From assembly GCF_003144535.1 (NCBI RefSeq), contig NZ_PHFJ01000005.1:126001-190000 (forward strand): 64,000 bases of DNA, given 5' to 3'. The number at the start of each line of letters is the position of its first letter. Position 1 is the stretch's first letter. The position numbers and the translations under genes were made by a program. This DNA comes from Proteus penneri. GTDB taxonomy: Bacteria; Pseudomonadota; Gammaproteobacteria; Enterobacterales; Enterobacteriaceae. This document shows, one piece after another, positions 8,306 to 18,108 of this stretch. The notes beneath the pieces were generated by a model. The model had not been told where the DNA came from and did not search any database. It saw only the letters and a program-made list of their open reading frames with translations.

Positions 8306-11300
8306 ATGCCTAAGTTTTTTATAGATAGACCGATATTTGCGTGGGTAATTGCGATAATTACCATGCTCGCAGGTCTTCTGGCACTCATCAAACTGCCTGT
8401 AGCCCAGTATCCAACGATTGCACCGCCAGCGATTTCTATCTCTGCGGTTTATCCTGGTGCTGACGCCACCACTGTGCAAAATACAGTTACCCAAGTTATC
8501 GAACAGAATATGAATGGTATCGATAACATGGTGTATATGTCTGCGACCAGTGACTCAGCGGGTATGATGAATATCACTCTGACCTTTGAAGCAGGTACTG
8601 ATCCTGATATCGCGCAAGTACAGGTGCAAAATAAATTGCAACTTGCTATGCCGCTATTACCTCAGGAAGTGCAACAGCAAGGGATTAGTGTTGATAAATC
8701 ATCAAGTTCATTCTTGATGGTTGCAGGTTTTATCTCTGCTGACGGTTCAATGTCACAAGATGATATCGCAGACTATGTGGGTGCAACGATTAAAGACCCA
8801 TTAAGCCGTGTAACCGGTGTGGGTGAAACCCAGTTATTTGGTACTCAATACGCGATGCGTATTTGGTTAGATCCCGATAAACTGGTGAAATACAACATGA
8901 CCACACTTGATGTTATCGGTGCGATTAGAGCACAGAATAACCAAGTGGCAGCAGGTCAATTAGGGGGCACACCTCCTGTTCCTGGTCAGCGTTTAAACGT
9001 ATCTATTATTGCTCAAACTCGACTCAATACCGCAGAGCAATTTGGCGATATCCTGATGAAGGTTAATACCGACGGTTCTCAGGTTAAGCTAAAAGATCTC
9101 GGTATAGTTGAAATGGGAGCAGAAAACTACAGTACTATTGCTCGCTTTAATGGCTTACCTGCTTCTGGTATCGGTATTAAATTAGCAACAGGTGCTAACG
9201 CATTAGATACCGCAACCGCGGTACGTGCTGCATTAGCTGAAATGGAGCCATTCTTCCCTGCGGGATTAGAGGTCGTTTATCCTTATGATACAACGCCATT
9301 CGTTAAGATCTCTATTTTCGAAGTGGTAAAAACGCTTATTGAAGCAATCATGCTGGTATTCGTAGTGATGTATCTGTTCTTACAGAACTTCCGTGCTACG
9401 TTAATTCCAACAATTGCAGTACCAGTTGTATTATTAGGTACCTTTGCCGTACTCTCGGCATTCGGTTATTCGATAAATACCTTGACGATGTTTGCGATGG
9501 TGCTTGCCATCGGGCTTCTGGTGGATGACGCCATCGTTGTGGTAGAAAACGTCGAACGTGTTATGCAAGAAGAAGGTTTATCGCCTAAAGAAGCAACACG
9601 TAAATCTATGGGACAAATCCAAAGTGCGCTGGTCGGTATCGCCCTTGTGCTTTCTGCGGTATTTATTCCAATGGCATTCTTTGGTGGTTCAACAGGTGCG
9701 ATTTATCGCCAGTTCTCTATCACCATCGTATCAGCAATGATCCTGTCTGTTTTCGTTGCATTGATTTTAACACCTGCACTTTGTGCAACAATGTTAAAAC
9801 CAATACCAAAAGGCAGCCATGGTGTGCAAACGGGCTTCTTTGGTTGGTTTAACCGTACCTTTGAAAAAAGCAGCCATCACTATACTGATAGTGTATCCCG
9901 TACACTTCGTGGTACTGGTCGTTACTTATTAATTTACGTTTTATTAGTCGCAGGTATGGCGTTAATGTTTATTCGCTTACCCGCATCGTTCTTACCAGAA
10001 GAAGACCAAGGGGTATTACTGACAATGGTTCAGTTACCTGCGGGTTCAACACAAGAACAGACTCAGGACGTATTAGAAAGAGTAAACGACTACTTCAATA
10101 CTGATGAAAAAGAGCTCGTTAAATCTGTCTTTACCGTAAGTGGCTTCGGCTTCGGTGGTCAAGGACAAAATATGGGTCTGGTCTTCGTTGTATTGAATGA
10201 TTGGGATGAACGTAAAGCGGATGAAGACAAAGTTCCGGCGATTGTAGGACGTGCCAACATGGCACTATCCCAAATTAAGGAGGCCTTTGTTTATTCATTT
10301 AATATTCCAGCGATTGTTGAGTTAGGCTCTGCGGGTGGTTTCGAATTCGAGTTAATAGATAAAGCTAACCTTGGTCACGAAAAACTCATGGAAGCGAGAA
10401 ATCAATTACTCGGAATGGCAGCGCAACAACCTCAAATGTTAATGGGCGTGCGTCCTAACGGTCAGGAAGATACTTCACAGTATCGCCTCTATATCGACCT
10501 AGAGAAAGCACAAGCTCAAGGTGTTGCAATTAGTGATATCTATTCAACATTAGGTACGATGTTTGGTGGTAGCTATGTAAACGACTTTATCGACCGTGGT
10601 CGTGTTAAGAAAGTTTACGTTCAAGCTGAATCACAATTCCGTATGTTGCCACAAGATATTGGTAATCTTTATGTTCGTAACAATGTCGGTCAGATGGTTC
10701 CATTCTCATCGTTCATTGATACAAGTAAAGATCCTTGGTTATACGGCTCTCCTCGTTTAGAGCGTTATAACGGTTTACCAGCAGTTCAAATTCAAGGTAG
10801 TGCAACACCAGGTCAAAGTAGTGGTGATGCAATGCTTATGATGGAAGATCTTGCAAGTAAACTACCAAGCGGTATCGGTTATGAGTGGACAGGAATGTCA
10901 TATCAAGAACGTTTATCTGGTAACCAAGCGCCTGCGCTGTATACCATTTCCTTGATAGTTGTATTCCTTTGTCTTGCTGCTCTTTATGAAAGCTGGTCAG
11001 TACCATTCTCTGTCATGTTAGTCGTTCCACTAGGTGTTATTGGTGCTCTTGCATTAACATCACTAAGAGGCCTGGAAAACGACGTTTACTTTAAGGTTGG
11101 GCTCTTAACAACCATTGGGTTATCGGCGAAAAACGCAATCTTGATTGTTGAATTCGCCAAAGACTTGATGGAGAAAGAAGGTAAAGGACTCATAGAAGCA
11201 ACGTTAGACTCTGTTAGAATGCGTCTACGTCCAATTCTAATGACTTCACTGGCCTTTATGTTAGGGGTTATTCCTCTGGTATTAAGTAACGGCGCAGGTT

Positions 11301-11455
11301 CTGGTGCTCAAAACTCAGTAGGTACAGGTGTATTCGGTGGTATGATTGCCGCGACTTCCCTTGCTATCTACTTCGTTCCTATCTTCTTCGTCGTGATCCG
11401 TAGACGGTTTGCGAAGAAAAATGAAGATTTAGAACATCCAAATCATTCACACTAA
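8306..11455 (+). CDS. acrB: RND multidrug efflux transporter AcrB
   Basis: Proton-driven inner-membrane trimer that exports dyes, detergents, bile salts and antibiotics through AcrA-TolC. The 1049 residues equal E. coli AcrB. The start [17 protein letters not shown] is the family signature. The proton-relay aspartates D407 and D408 sit in [16 protein letters not shown], and the matching lysine (E. coli K940) is K942 in [12 protein letters not shown]. Two large periplasmic loops follow the first helix of each half. A Shine-Dalgarno AAGGAG overlaps the acrA stop region, so translation is probably coupled. A strong terminator follows at 11472-11497. Confidence 0.98.
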   Translation: MPKFFIDRPIFAWVIAIITMLAGLLALIKLPVAQYPTIAPPAISISAVYPGADATTVQNTVTQVIEQNMNGIDNMVYMSATSDSAGMMNITLTFEAGTDPDIAQVQVQNKLQLAMPLLPQEVQQQGISVDKSSSSFLMVAGFISADGSMSQDDIADYVGATIKDPLSRVTGVGETQLFGTQYAMRIWLDPDKLVKYNMTTLDVIGAIRAQNNQVAAGQLGGTPPVPGQRLNVSIIAQTRLNTAEQFGDILMKVNTDGSQVKLKDLGIVEMGAENYSTIARFNGLPASGIGIKLATGANALDTATAVRAALAEMEPFFPAGLEVVYPYDTTPFVKISIFEVVKTLIEAIMLVFVVMYLFLQNFRATLIPTIAVPVVLLGTFAVLSAFGYSINTLTMFAMVLAIGLLVDDAIVVVENVERVMQEEGLSPKEATRKSMGQIQSALVGIALVLSAVFIPMAFFGGSTGAIYRQFSITIVSAMILSVFVALILTPALCATMLKPIPKGSHGVQTGFFGWFNRTFEKSSHHYTDSVSRTLRGTGRYLLIYVLLVAGMALMFIRLPASFLPEEDQGVLLTMVQLPAGSTQEQTQDVLERVNDYFNTDEKELVKSVFTVSGFGFGGQGQNMGLVFVVLNDWDERKADEDKVPAIVGRANMALSQIKEAFVYSFNIPAIVELGSAGGFEFELIDKANLGHEKLMEARNQLLGMAAQQPQMLMGVRPNGQEDTSQYRLYIDLEKAQAQGVAISDIYSTLGTMFGGSYVNDFIDRGRVKKVYVQAESQFRMLPQDIGNLYVRNNVGQMVPFSSFIDTSKDPWLYGSPRLERYNGLPAVQIQGSATPGQSSGDAMLMMEDLASKLPSGIGYEWTGMSYQERLSGNQAPALYTISLIVVFLCLAALYESWSVPFSVMLVVPLGVIGALALTSLRGLENDVYFKVGLLTTIGLSAKNAILIVEFAKDLMEKEGKGLIEATLDSVRMRLRPILMTSLAFMLGVIPLVLSNGAGSGAQNSVGTGVFGGMIAATSLAIYFVPIFFVVIRRRFAKKNEDLEHPNHSH

Positions 11456-11471
11456 TTTAAGTGATAATGCC

Positions 11472-11497
11472 AAAAAGGTCGCGAAAGCGGCCTTTTT
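11472..11497 (+). terminator. Intrinsic terminator of acrAB
   Basis: Stem AAAAAGGTCGC / GCGGCCTTTTT with one G-T pair, a GAAA tetraloop and a T-run within the right arm, 16 bases after the acrB stop. Confidence 0.9.
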
Positions 11498-12090
11498 ATT
11501 TAGCTATTGATGTATTGTTTAAAATGAAAAATTGTTTCATTATATTATTTCTAGGTAATATCTCTTTAATCAATAAATTCATTTTATTTTTTTTCTTATA
11601 TGTGACTTTTTGTCAAAATGAGGTAGTTCTGTTATTTATAAATAACAACGATATTTATACCTCATTTACACGCTTAAGCATTTGAAAATATAATAAAAAC
11701 CAATATAATCATTATGTTAAGAGAATGTTCTTCAATTGGGATTTCTTAATTTTTACGAAAATAGACAAAATTATGTTGTTCAGATAGTGACTTATGTAAT
11801 AATAGTGCTATATTAAGCAAAGAAATACTTATTGTATAAGTTTTAAACTCATTCGTGTATAATTCCGTATACAATTTAGTATTGTCTTTCGATATGCTAT
11901 TACTTTGTTAGAAATAATAAATATAATTATTAAACCCTTTTAGCATACGAGTAAATATAAACACCTATTTTCAAGTTTATGTTTTTATTAATCCATTAAT
12001 GAATTATGTGATGTATCTCATTAATAAGCTCAACTTTAAGTATTTATCTTTATTAATGAATATTTTCTATTAATTCAATTGCGATATGTT
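11498..12090. other. AT-rich intergenic region upstream of tomB-hha
   Basis: Nearly 600 bases without a credible gene. Very AT-rich, as expected for the control region of an operon tied to H-NS/Hha regulation. It holds a nested inverted repeat at 11626-11677 and a shorter palindrome TGTATA-attccg-TATACA near 11865. Promoters for tomB must lie in its right part, but several AT-rich hexamers could serve and I cannot choose one. A 74-codon frame at its left end overlaps the acrAB terminator and is not credible. Confidence 0.6.
11626..11677. repeat. Nested inverted repeat downstream of acrB
   Basis: Outer arms AAATGAGGTA (11626-11635) and TACCTCATTT (11668-11677), ten perfect pairs, enclose a perfect 16-base palindrome GTTATTTATAAATAAC (11641-11656). 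There is no flanking T-run in the direction of any gene. It could be a dimeric-regulator site, a cruciform, or a structured RNA. Confidence 0.55.
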
Positions 12091-12453
12091 ATGGACGAAT
12101 ATTCACCAGAAAAAGTAGATTTAGCCGAATTGTCGTTTTTGTGCGAAGAGTTATTACAGCAAGCTTTAGACTCATTAGATAAAGGCAGCACGGTTTGGCA
12201 CAACGATCTGAGTAGCACAAAAAGCGTTGACCTTAATATCCTAATTGAACACATTATGGACTTTAGTTGGAAATTTAAGATTAAGTACCCAGATAAACAT
12301 GTAATTAATACGCTTATAGAAGAGTATCTTGAAGAGACTTATCGTTTATTTGGTAATACATCAATTTCTTACTCAGATATCAATAATTGGAAAGAGTTAA
12401 ACCAGTCACTTCTAACTCTTATTGCCAAAAACCCAAAAAATTATATTAAGTAA
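12091..12453 (+). CDS. tomB: Hha toxicity modulator TomB (YbaJ)
   Basis: A 120-residue acidic protein that in E. coli counters Hha toxicity and affects biofilm formation; the pair has been described as an antitoxin-toxin module. It starts MDEYSPEKVDLAELSFLCEEL and contains LIEHIMDFSWKFKIKYPD and LIEEYLEETYRLF, matching E. coli YbaJ. The frame opens four codons earlier (12079), but MDEYSP is the conserved start; no good Shine-Dalgarno sequence precedes either. hha follows 45 bases later on the same strand. Confidence 0.93.
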   Translation: MDEYSPEKVDLAELSFLCEELLQQALDSLDKGSTVWHNDLSSTKSVDLNILIEHIMDFSWKFKIKYPDKHVINTLIEEYLEETYRLFGNTSISYSDINNWKELNQSLLTLIAKNPKNYIK

Positions 12454-12498
12454 TTTTAATTATCTTTAGTTTTATTTTAATTATAGAGAAAAGACAAC

Positions 12499-12702
12499 AT
12501 GACTAAGACAGACTATCTAATGCGTTTAAGAAAATGTACTTCAATCGAAACATTAGAACGTGTAATTGAAAAAAACAAATATGAACTCTCTGATGATGAA
12601 CTGGAACTGTTTTATTCAGCAGCAGACCACCGTTTAGCAGAACTCACAATGAACAAGCTATATGATAAAATCCCAGCATCTGTTTGGAAATTTGTAAGAT
12701 AA
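12499..12702 (+). CDS. hha: Haemolysin expression modulator Hha
   Basis: A 67-residue nucleoid-associated partner of H-NS that mimics the H-NS oligomerisation domain and helps silence AT-rich and horizontally acquired genes. The sequence [13 protein letters not shown]...[22 protein letters not shown]...SVWKFVR is nearly identical to E. coli Hha but lacks its first five residues. An AGAGAAAAG Shine-Dalgarno region precedes the ATG. It is paired with tomB. A 9-base-pair hairpin at 12831-12857 may end the transcript. Confidence 0.97.
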   Translation: MTKTDYLMRLRKCTSIETLERVIEKNKYELSDDELELFYSAADHRLAELTMNKLYDKIPASVWKFVR

Positions 12703-13101
12703 TCTAGTTCTATTTAATTACCTTAGTTTTATTTTTGCTATTTTTATTTTTTATAGTAGTAGGGTTATTAGTTCTTAATTTAGATATCGTTTTATTCACG
12801 TTTTCTTATCAGTAGAATAATTACACACCATCATGCCGTTAACTTATTACGGCATGACTGCATTTCTTTACCCAAATATTCCTCTCATTTATAAACACTA
12901 CCGTAAATTTTCTCATAATAAATTAATGCATTGAGCGTACTGTTTTCTATTCAATAATATTAACTCTCAAATTCAAAGAAAACAGAACTCAAAAAAACAC
13001 ATATAGAGAGTAAAATTATAAGGAAAAATAAATCTAAGAAGATAATAGTGATAAGAGATTCGAAATGATGAGAGATTAAAAATCATGAAGGGCTAAAAAT
13101 T
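12703..13101. other. Intergenic region between hha and ffs
   Basis: About 400 AT-rich bases with no credible gene on either strand. It contains the hairpin at 12831-12857. On the minus strand it holds the short T-run immediately after the 4.5S RNA 3' end, where transcription of ffs probably stops. Nothing else recognisable. Confidence 0.6.
12831..12857 (+). terminator. Possible terminator after hha
   Basis: Perfect 9-base stem TCATGCCGT / ACGGCATGA with a 9-base loop, 130 bases after hha. The following sequence CTGCATTTCTTT is only weakly T-rich, so termination is uncertain. Confidence 0.45.
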
Positions 13102-13213
13102 GGGTGGGGCCTTGCCAGCGACATCCCGGCACACGCGACACCTGCCATGGCTGCTTCCTTCCGGACCTGACCGAGTTAACAAGTTAGCGTTGCGGGAGAA
13201 CCAACAAGACCCC
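13102..13213 (-). ncRNA. ffs: 4.5S RNA, the signal recognition particle RNA
   Basis: RNA core of the bacterial signal recognition particle; it binds Ffh and FtsY for co-translational targeting of membrane proteins. On the minus strand the RNA runs from GGGGTCTTGTTGG to GGCCCCACCC, about 112 bases. It holds the invariant Ffh-binding segment GGTCAGGTCCGGAAGGAAGC with its GGAA tetraloop. The two ends pair as in E. coli 4.5S RNA. A promoter and a leader hairpin lie upstream (13214-13272) and a short T-run lies downstream. End positions are set by comparison with the E. coli RNA. Confidence 0.96.
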
Positions 13214-13243
13214 ATAGATTGTCTTATTGCTAAGACGTCACGC

Positions 13244-13272
13244 ATTATGTTTTAAACTGATCCAAATAGCAA
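13244..13272 (-). promoter_or_regulatory. Sigma-70 promoter of ffs
   Basis: On the minus strand, TTGCTA (13272-13267), a 17-base spacer and CATAAT (13249-13244). This places the start about 25-30 bases before mature 4.5S RNA, matching the short RNase P-processed leader known in E. coli. The leader contains a hairpin, GTCTTA-GCAA-TAAGAC (13221-13236). Confidence 0.7.
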
Positions 13273-13515
13273 GGAAAGCGAGACTAAGTGATTACTAATT
13301 ACCCAAATCCGTACTCGCTGATTATTCAATTGACTCTAAGGCTCTTTTACCTGCCATAAATTTATCAAAGCGCACTCAAACAATAATCTCATCAACTCTG
13401 TTCATTTATCATTAGATTGCTACAAGATAAAAAGGGAGATTATTTTTTTATATTCCTAGGATTGTATATAATCAACTTTATAAAAAATCACCAGATCTAA
13501 TGATACAGGTACACT

Positions 13516-14391
13516 ATGAGTCAAGCATTGAAAGATCTCATCAATTTGATGGCACTTGAAAAAATAGAAGAAGGCCTATTTAGAGGCCAAAGCGAGGATT
13601 TGGGATTACCGCAAGTTTTCGGTGGGCAAGTTGTAGGACAAGCACTATATGCTGCAAAACAGACAATAGCTGATAACCGCTATATCAACTCATTTCATAG
13701 CTACTTTTTACGTCCTGGTGATAGCCATAAGCCTATTGTTTATGATGTGGAATTTATTCGTGATGGTGGATCATTTAGTACTCGTAGGGTCAGTGCTATT
13801 CAGCACGGTAAACCTATTTTTTATATGACCGTTTCTTTTCAAGAATTTGAAGAAGGCTTTGAACATCAAGATACAATGCCTGATGTTCCTTTTCCAAATG
13901 AGCTTATCTCACAAGATGAGATTTTAAAGAACTTAGCACCCAAATTACCCGAGCCGATTAAATCTTTAGCACTTCGAGAAACACCGTTTGAAGCGCGCCC
14001 TGTGCAATACTTTAGCCCGTTTGGCTACGCTAAAGCGCCTGCTGAACGTTATGTTTGGTATCGTAGTCGAGGTGAAATACCAACCGATCCTTTCTTGCAT
14101 CAATATTTACTTGGTTATGTTTCTGATTTTGACTTTTTACCAACTGCTCTCCAACCTTATGGATTAGGTTTTATGGATACAAGTCTGCAGGTCGCTACGA
14201 TTGACCATTCTATGTGGTTTCATCGCCCATTCCGTGTGGATGATTGGTTACTTTATGTGATTGAAAGTCCTTCCGCATCAGGGGGCAGAGGATTTGTTAG
14301 AGGTAAATTCTTTAATACAAAAGGTCAACTCGTTGCATCTTCTGTTCAAGAAGGGGTTATTCGTCAAAAACGAGCTAAACATTCAAAATAA
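13516..14391 (+). CDS. tesB: Acyl-CoA thioesterase II
   Basis: Hydrolyses medium- and long-chain acyl-CoAs to free fatty acid and CoA. The 291-residue double-hotdog protein starts [30 protein letters not shown], as in E. coli (286). The catalytic aspartate, threonine and glutamine of the family fall in [25 protein letters not shown] and SSVQEGVIR. It converges with amtB, and a G/C-rich hairpin (14402-14428) separates the two genes. The upstream 302 bases hold the divergent ffs promoter and an AT-rich region with a TATAAT hexamer near 13470. Confidence 0.96.
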   Translation: MSQALKDLINLMALEKIEEGLFRGQSEDLGLPQVFGGQVVGQALYAAKQTIADNRYINSFHSYFLRPGDSHKPIVYDVEFIRDGGSFSTRRVSAIQHGKPIFYMTVSFQEFEEGFEHQDTMPDVPFPNELISQDEILKNLAPKLPEPIKSLALRETPFEARPVQYFSPFGYAKAPAERYVWYRSRGEIPTDPFLHQYLLGYVSDFDFLPTALQPYGLGFMDTSLQVATIDHSMWFHRPFRVDDWLLYVIESPSASGGRGFVRGKFFNTKGQLVASSVQEGVIRQKRAKHSK

Positions 14392-14401
14392 TACCTTGGC
14401 A

Positions 14402-14428
14402 TATTCCCCCCTCAATTGAGGGGGAATA
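14402..14428. terminator. Hairpin between convergent tesB and amtB
   Basis: Stem TATTCCCCCCTC / GAGGGGGAATA around an AATT loop with one bulged C. Strong stem but no good T-run on either side; probably protects or ends both transcripts. Confidence 0.55.
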
Positions 14429-14433
14429 GACAA

Positions 14434-15726
14434 TTATTGTTGATAAGCTCTTTCACCATGAGTCGTTAAATCTAACCCATCATGCTCTTCCTCTTCTGAA
14501 ACTCGCAAGCCCACCAGCTTATCTGCGATTTTAAAACCTATATAAGCGACAACACCAGACCAAATCACTGTGATCACAACGCTCATTAATTGAATTAAAA
14601 CTTGTTTACTGAGTGTCATACCATCGCTATATCCCACTCCCCCTAAAAATGAAGCCGTAAATACCCCTGTTAATAAACAACCAGCAATACCACAAGTACC
14701 ATGAATACCAAAAACATCACAAACATCATCTGCCTTTAACCAGCGTTTTAAAACAACGACGCCCCAAAGCCCAATGATCCCACCCATTACACCGATAAAT
14801 AAAGCACCCATCACTCCGACCGTGCCAGATGCAGGTGTAATCGCAACTAATCCTGCAATACAACCAGAACAACTACCTAACATAGAAGGTTTGCCTCTGG
14901 TGAGCCATTCTGATGCAGTCCAAGAAAGCACGGCTCCTGCCGTTGCAATTACTGTATTTAGAAATGCTAAAGCTGCGATTGCATTTGCACTGCCAGCAGA
15001 GCCTGCATTAAAACCAAACCAACCGATATAGAGCACCGCTGTACCAGTAAAGACCATTGGTAAATTATGAGGTTTAAGCGCTGTATGCTGACTATCACGC
15101 CGTTTGCCAAGTAAGTAAGCACCAACAAGTGCCGCAATCGCTGCATTAATATGGACAACGGTTCCCCCAGCAAAATCTAATGCCCCATCATCGATTAACC
15201 AACCACCTTCTCCCCATACCATATGTGCAATAGGAATATAAGAAAGTGTGAACCAAATAATCGTAAAAATGAGCAGTGCAGAAAAGCGAACGCGCTCTCC
15301 TAGTGCCCCAACAATTAATGCAACAGTGATAACAGCAAAAGATCCTTGAAAAGCAATATGTACATACTGATTAATTGAGCCAGAGAGTGAATCTAGTGAT
15401 ACGTTATTCAAAAAAGTAAGTGACCACCCACCCCAAATTTTATTACCTGCGGTAAATGCCAAACTATAGCCAAATGTAACCCAAAGAATAACAACGATAC
15501 TGAAGATCATCATCACTTGAGTGATCAAAGAAAGTACATTTTTTCCTCTCAATAACCCGCCATAAAACAGAGCAATACCGGGCATCGTCATAAAAAAGAC
15601 TAAAGCGGTACATATCAACATAAAACTATTATCAGCTTTATCAACCCCCCCTGTTTCAGTTGCAAATGCAGATGAAGAAAAGTATGTAAGCACTAACATT
15701 AATAGTAAAGAAAGTAAGCGTCTCAT
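14434..15726 (-). CDS. amtB: Ammonium channel AmtB
   Basis: Inner-membrane trimeric channel for ammonium uptake under nitrogen limitation. The 430-residue product (E. coli 428) has a signal peptide ending near SSSAFA and then about eleven hydrophobic helices. The pore histidines lie in VVHINAAIAALVGAYLLG and FGIHGTCGIAGCLLTG. It begins 12 bases after glnK, the usual glnK-amtB operon, whose sigma-54 promoter and NtrC site lie at 16121-16214. The encoded GlnK blocks the channel when nitrogen is plentiful. Confidence 0.97.
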   Translation of the reverse strand: MRRLLSLLLMLVLTYFSSSAFATETGGVDKADNSFMLICTALVFFMTMPGIALFYGGLLRGKNVLSLITQVMMIFSIVVILWVTFGYSLAFTAGNKIWGGWSLTFLNNVSLDSLSGSINQYVHIAFQGSFAVITVALIVGALGERVRFSALLIFTIIWFTLSYIPIAHMVWGEGGWLIDDGALDFAGGTVVHINAAIAALVGAYLLGKRRDSQHTALKPHNLPMVFTGTAVLYIGWFGFNAGSAGSANAIAALAFLNTVIATAGAVLSWTASEWLTRGKPSMLGSCSGCIAGLVAITPASGTVGVMGALFIGVMGGIIGLWGVVVLKRWLKADDVCDVFGIHGTCGIAGCLLTGVFTASFLGGVGYSDGMTLSKQVLIQLMSVVITVIWSGVVAYIGFKIADKLVGLRVSEEEEHDGLDLTTHGERAYQQ

Positions 15727-15738
15727 CGAATATCTCCT

Positions 15739-16077
15739 TTAAAGTGCTTCATCACCAGACTCACCAGTACGAATACGGACTGCCTGCAATAATTCAAAAA
15801 CAAAAATTTTTCCATCTCCTACCTTTCCTGTATCAGTCGCTTGCATAATCACTTGCATAACTGACTCAAGTTGCTCATCACAAATAGCGAGTTCTATTTT
15901 TACTTTGGGGAGAAAATTAACTTCATACTCAGCCCCTCTATACAACTCCGCATGTCCTTTTTGTCGCCCATATCCCTTTACTTCACTGATTGTCATTCCC
16001 TTTATACCTAACTCAGAGAGCAACTCTCGCACTTCTTCTAATTTAAATGGTTTAATAATGGCAATGATATATTTCAT
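15739..16077 (-). CDS. glnK: Nitrogen regulatory PII protein GlnK
   Basis: PII signal protein that binds ATP, ADP and 2-oxoglutarate and plugs AmtB; uridylylation at Tyr-51 releases it. The 112-residue product has Tyr-51 in the T-loop (GAEYEVNFLPK) and the conserved ends MKYIIAIIKPFKLEEVRE and RIRTGESGDEAL. The longer frame to 16137 is rejected because it would cover the sigma-54 promoter; ATG 16077 has GAGG upstream and is the family start. The residues following KVGDGKIF favour GlnK by context, and the amtB neighbour distinguishes it from GlnB. Confidence 0.97.
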   Translation of the reverse strand: MKYIIAIIKPFKLEEVRELLSELGIKGMTISEVKGYGRQKGHAELYRGAEYEVNFLPKVKIELAICDEQLESVMQVIMQATDTGKVGDGKIFVFELLQAVRIRTGESGDEAL

Positions 16078-16120
16078 ATAAACCTCGTCGATATTTGAAA
16101 GAACAAACCCTAAATAGAAA

Positions 16121-16136
16121 AGCAAAAGACATGCCA
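16121..16136 (-). promoter_or_regulatory. Sigma-54 promoter of glnK-amtB
   Basis: On the minus strand TGGCATGTCTTTTGCT. The GG and GC are separated by exactly 10 bases, the strict sigma-54 spacing, and it closely fits the TGGCAC-N5-TTGCA consensus. The predicted start near 16110 leaves a leader of about 33 bases before the glnK ATG. Confidence 0.85.
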
Positions 16137-16195
16137 TTATTTAATTGATTGATATTTAAGAAAAAATAAACTTCTCGAATAATAAAAATGAAAAA

Positions 16196-16214
16196 GCTCA
16201 CCGAAATGGTGCAA
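16196..16214 (-). promoter_or_regulatory. NtrC-binding site upstream of glnK
   Basis: On the minus strand TTGCACCATTTCGGTGAGC, a match to the NtrC dyad TGCACCA-N5-TGGTGCA with the left half intact and the right half imperfect. It lies about 95 bases upstream of the predicted sigma-54 start, a normal enhancer position. Confidence 0.7.
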
Positions 16215-16263
16215 AAATACGATAGCTATTTTGATAAAAGCAAGATAAATGGGAAATCAAAAA

Positions 16264-16290
16264 GGGCACATACATTAAGATGATGTGCCC
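16264..16290 (-). terminator. Intrinsic terminator of mdlAB
   Basis: Stem GGGCACAT / ATGTGCCC with an 11-base loop; on the minus strand it is followed by TTTTTG. It lies about 30 bases after the mdlB stop and before the glnK enhancer region. Confidence 0.8.
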
Positions 16291-16320
16291 TCTAAAATTA
16301 TATTTTTTTATTTAAGGTTA

Positions 16321-18108
16321 TTATTCTACTTCAAGAGGAGTTTGTTCTTGTAAAGATTCTCTGACCTGCTGTAATTGATACATATTATAGTATCGGCCTT
16401 TTTGCGAGAGTAACTTAGCATGATCGCCCTGCTCGACAATTGCACCACGATGAAGTACTACAATTTCATTGGCTTCAATAATAGTGGAAAGTCGATGAGC
16501 AATAACAATCAATGTTGTTTTTTCCCTAACTACTTTTAACGCTTTCTGTATGGCTTGTTCTGTTCCTGAATCAATATTTGCTGTTGCCTCGTCCAGAATA
16601 AGAATACGAGGAGGTATTAATAATACACGCGCCAATGCAAGTAACTGTTTTTGACCAGCAGATAAGCGACTACCTTGTTCACCAAGTTTTGTTTGCAGCC
16701 CTTCTGGTAACGCTTTAACCCATTGATCGAGTTGAACTGTTTCTAATACCTGCCATAAATGTGACTCATCACAATCACGCCCTAACGTAATGTTGTCATG
16801 CAGTGAACCCGATAATAAAACGGGATCTTGCTGTACCATTGCAATACCACTACGCAATGCAGCGTGAGAATACGCTTCTAATGGTTGCTTATCTAAAGAA
16901 ATACTCCCTTTTTGCCAAGGATAATTACCCATTAATAAACTGGCTAAAGTACTTTTACCACTTCCTGTGTGCCCAACGAATGCGACAAAATGACGAGCAG
17001 GAATAGTTAAATTGATATCTTTTAATACCCATTGCTCATTACGATACGCAAACCAAAGAGAGCTAATCTCGATATTACCTTGAGTAATAGAATGTGTTGA
17101 TGAACCGTAATGCTGTAAAGGTGCATCCATCAGTTCAAAAACACGCTCACCAGAGACAACCGCCTGTTGTAGAATCGATTGCTGTGATGTCAATGTGATC
17201 AAGGGTTCATTTAATCGACCTAAATAACTAATGAATGCATAAATCACCCCAACTCCAATAACCGCACTACCTTGATAACCAAAGAGCATCAATAAGCCAC
17301 ACAGAACTAACGCAGAGAGCATGCTTAATAAAGGGCGTAATAACAGACCATCAAGTTTTAACGCTTTCATACGCGCTTGGTAATGCTGCCAGCTGTCATC
17401 TGACATTCTTTCACCAAATCGAGCTTGTTGCCTAAATTGTTGAATAACTGACATTCCATTGATAACTTCGTGGAAACCATCATTTATATTGGCAAGAAAA
17501 TGACGTACATTGCGTACAATCGGCGTGCTCAGTCGCTGATAAAGCATCATCACACCAATAACTGCAGGGAAGATAGTCATCGCTACCAATGCCATTTGCC
17601 ACTCTAATAAGAACATGGCAATTAACATAACAACCACTAACGCAATCGCTCGAAATAATGTCGGTAAGACATTAACAAACAAATCTTTAATTGTTTCGGT
17701 ATCATTCGTTACACGAGAGATTAACTGCCCCACGGGCTGATTATCAAAAGCACTTAATGGCTGTTTTAGTGCCGCACTCATTACATCAGTACGTAATTGT
17801 TGTACCACCCCAACAGCAGCATGATTAAACACAATGGCTTGATAATAGTGAAGTGTGGCAGCAATTACTTGCAAAAGAATAAAAGCCAATGCTAGGCCTA
17901 ATGATGACATTAATTCCACATTATTCGTGGCAACTTTTGCATCAATAAAATAACCTACAATTAATGGGCCACCCACTTCTGCAATAGCGGCTACCCACAA
18001 CATAATGACACCCCATGTCATGGATTTACGATAAGCTTTACCATAAGTCAAAAGACGCTTTAATGCAGGCAATAGCGCTTTAACGGATTTATTTTTATTC
18101 ATCGTCAT
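16321..18108 (-). CDS. mdlB: ABC exporter half-transporter MdlB (SmdB)
   Basis: Second subunit of a heterodimeric ABC exporter with MdlA. The 595-residue product (E. coli 593) has about six N-terminal membrane helices. The nucleotide-binding domain carries Walker [10 protein letters not shown], the signature LSAGQKQL (a variant of LSGGQ) and Walker [13 protein letters not shown] with the catalytic Glu intact. The start overlaps the end of mdlA by 14 bases (or 8 if Met-3 is used), indicating translational coupling. Exact substrates are not settled; the E. coli pair has been linked to multidrug-type transport. Confidence 0.93.
   Translation of the reverse strand: MTMNKNKSVKALLPALKRLLTYGKAYRKSMTWGVIMLWVAAIAEVGGPLIVGYFIDAKVATNNVELMSSLGLALAFILLQVIAATLHYYQAIVFNHAAVGVVQQLRTDVMSAALKQPLSAFDNQPVGQLISRVTNDTETIKDLFVNVLPTLFRAIALVVVMLIAMFLLEWQMALVAMTIFPAVIGVMMLYQRLSTPIVRNVRHFLANINDGFHEVINGMSVIQQFRQQARFGERMSDDSWQHYQARMKALKLDGLLLRPLLSMLSALVLCGLLMLFGYQGSAVIGVGVIYAFISYLGRLNEPLITLTSQQSILQQAVVSGERVFELMDAPLQHYGSSTHSITQGNIEISSLWFAYRNEQWVLKDINLTIPARHFVAFVGHTGSGKSTLASLLMGNYPWQKGSISLDKQPLEAYSHAALRSGIAMVQQDPVLLSGSLHDNITLGRDCDESHLWQVLETVQLDQWVKALPEGLQTKLGEQGSRLSAGQKQLLALARVLLIPPRILILDEATANIDSGTEQAIQKALKVVREKTTLIVIAHRLSTIIEANEIVVLHRGAIVEQGDHAKLLSQKGRYYNMYQLQQVRESLQEQTPLEVE

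Noticed and set aside
11461-11685. 74-codon open frame after acrB
   Set aside because: Runs through the acrAB terminator, has no Shine-Dalgarno sequence and its composition is that of AT-rich non-coding DNA.
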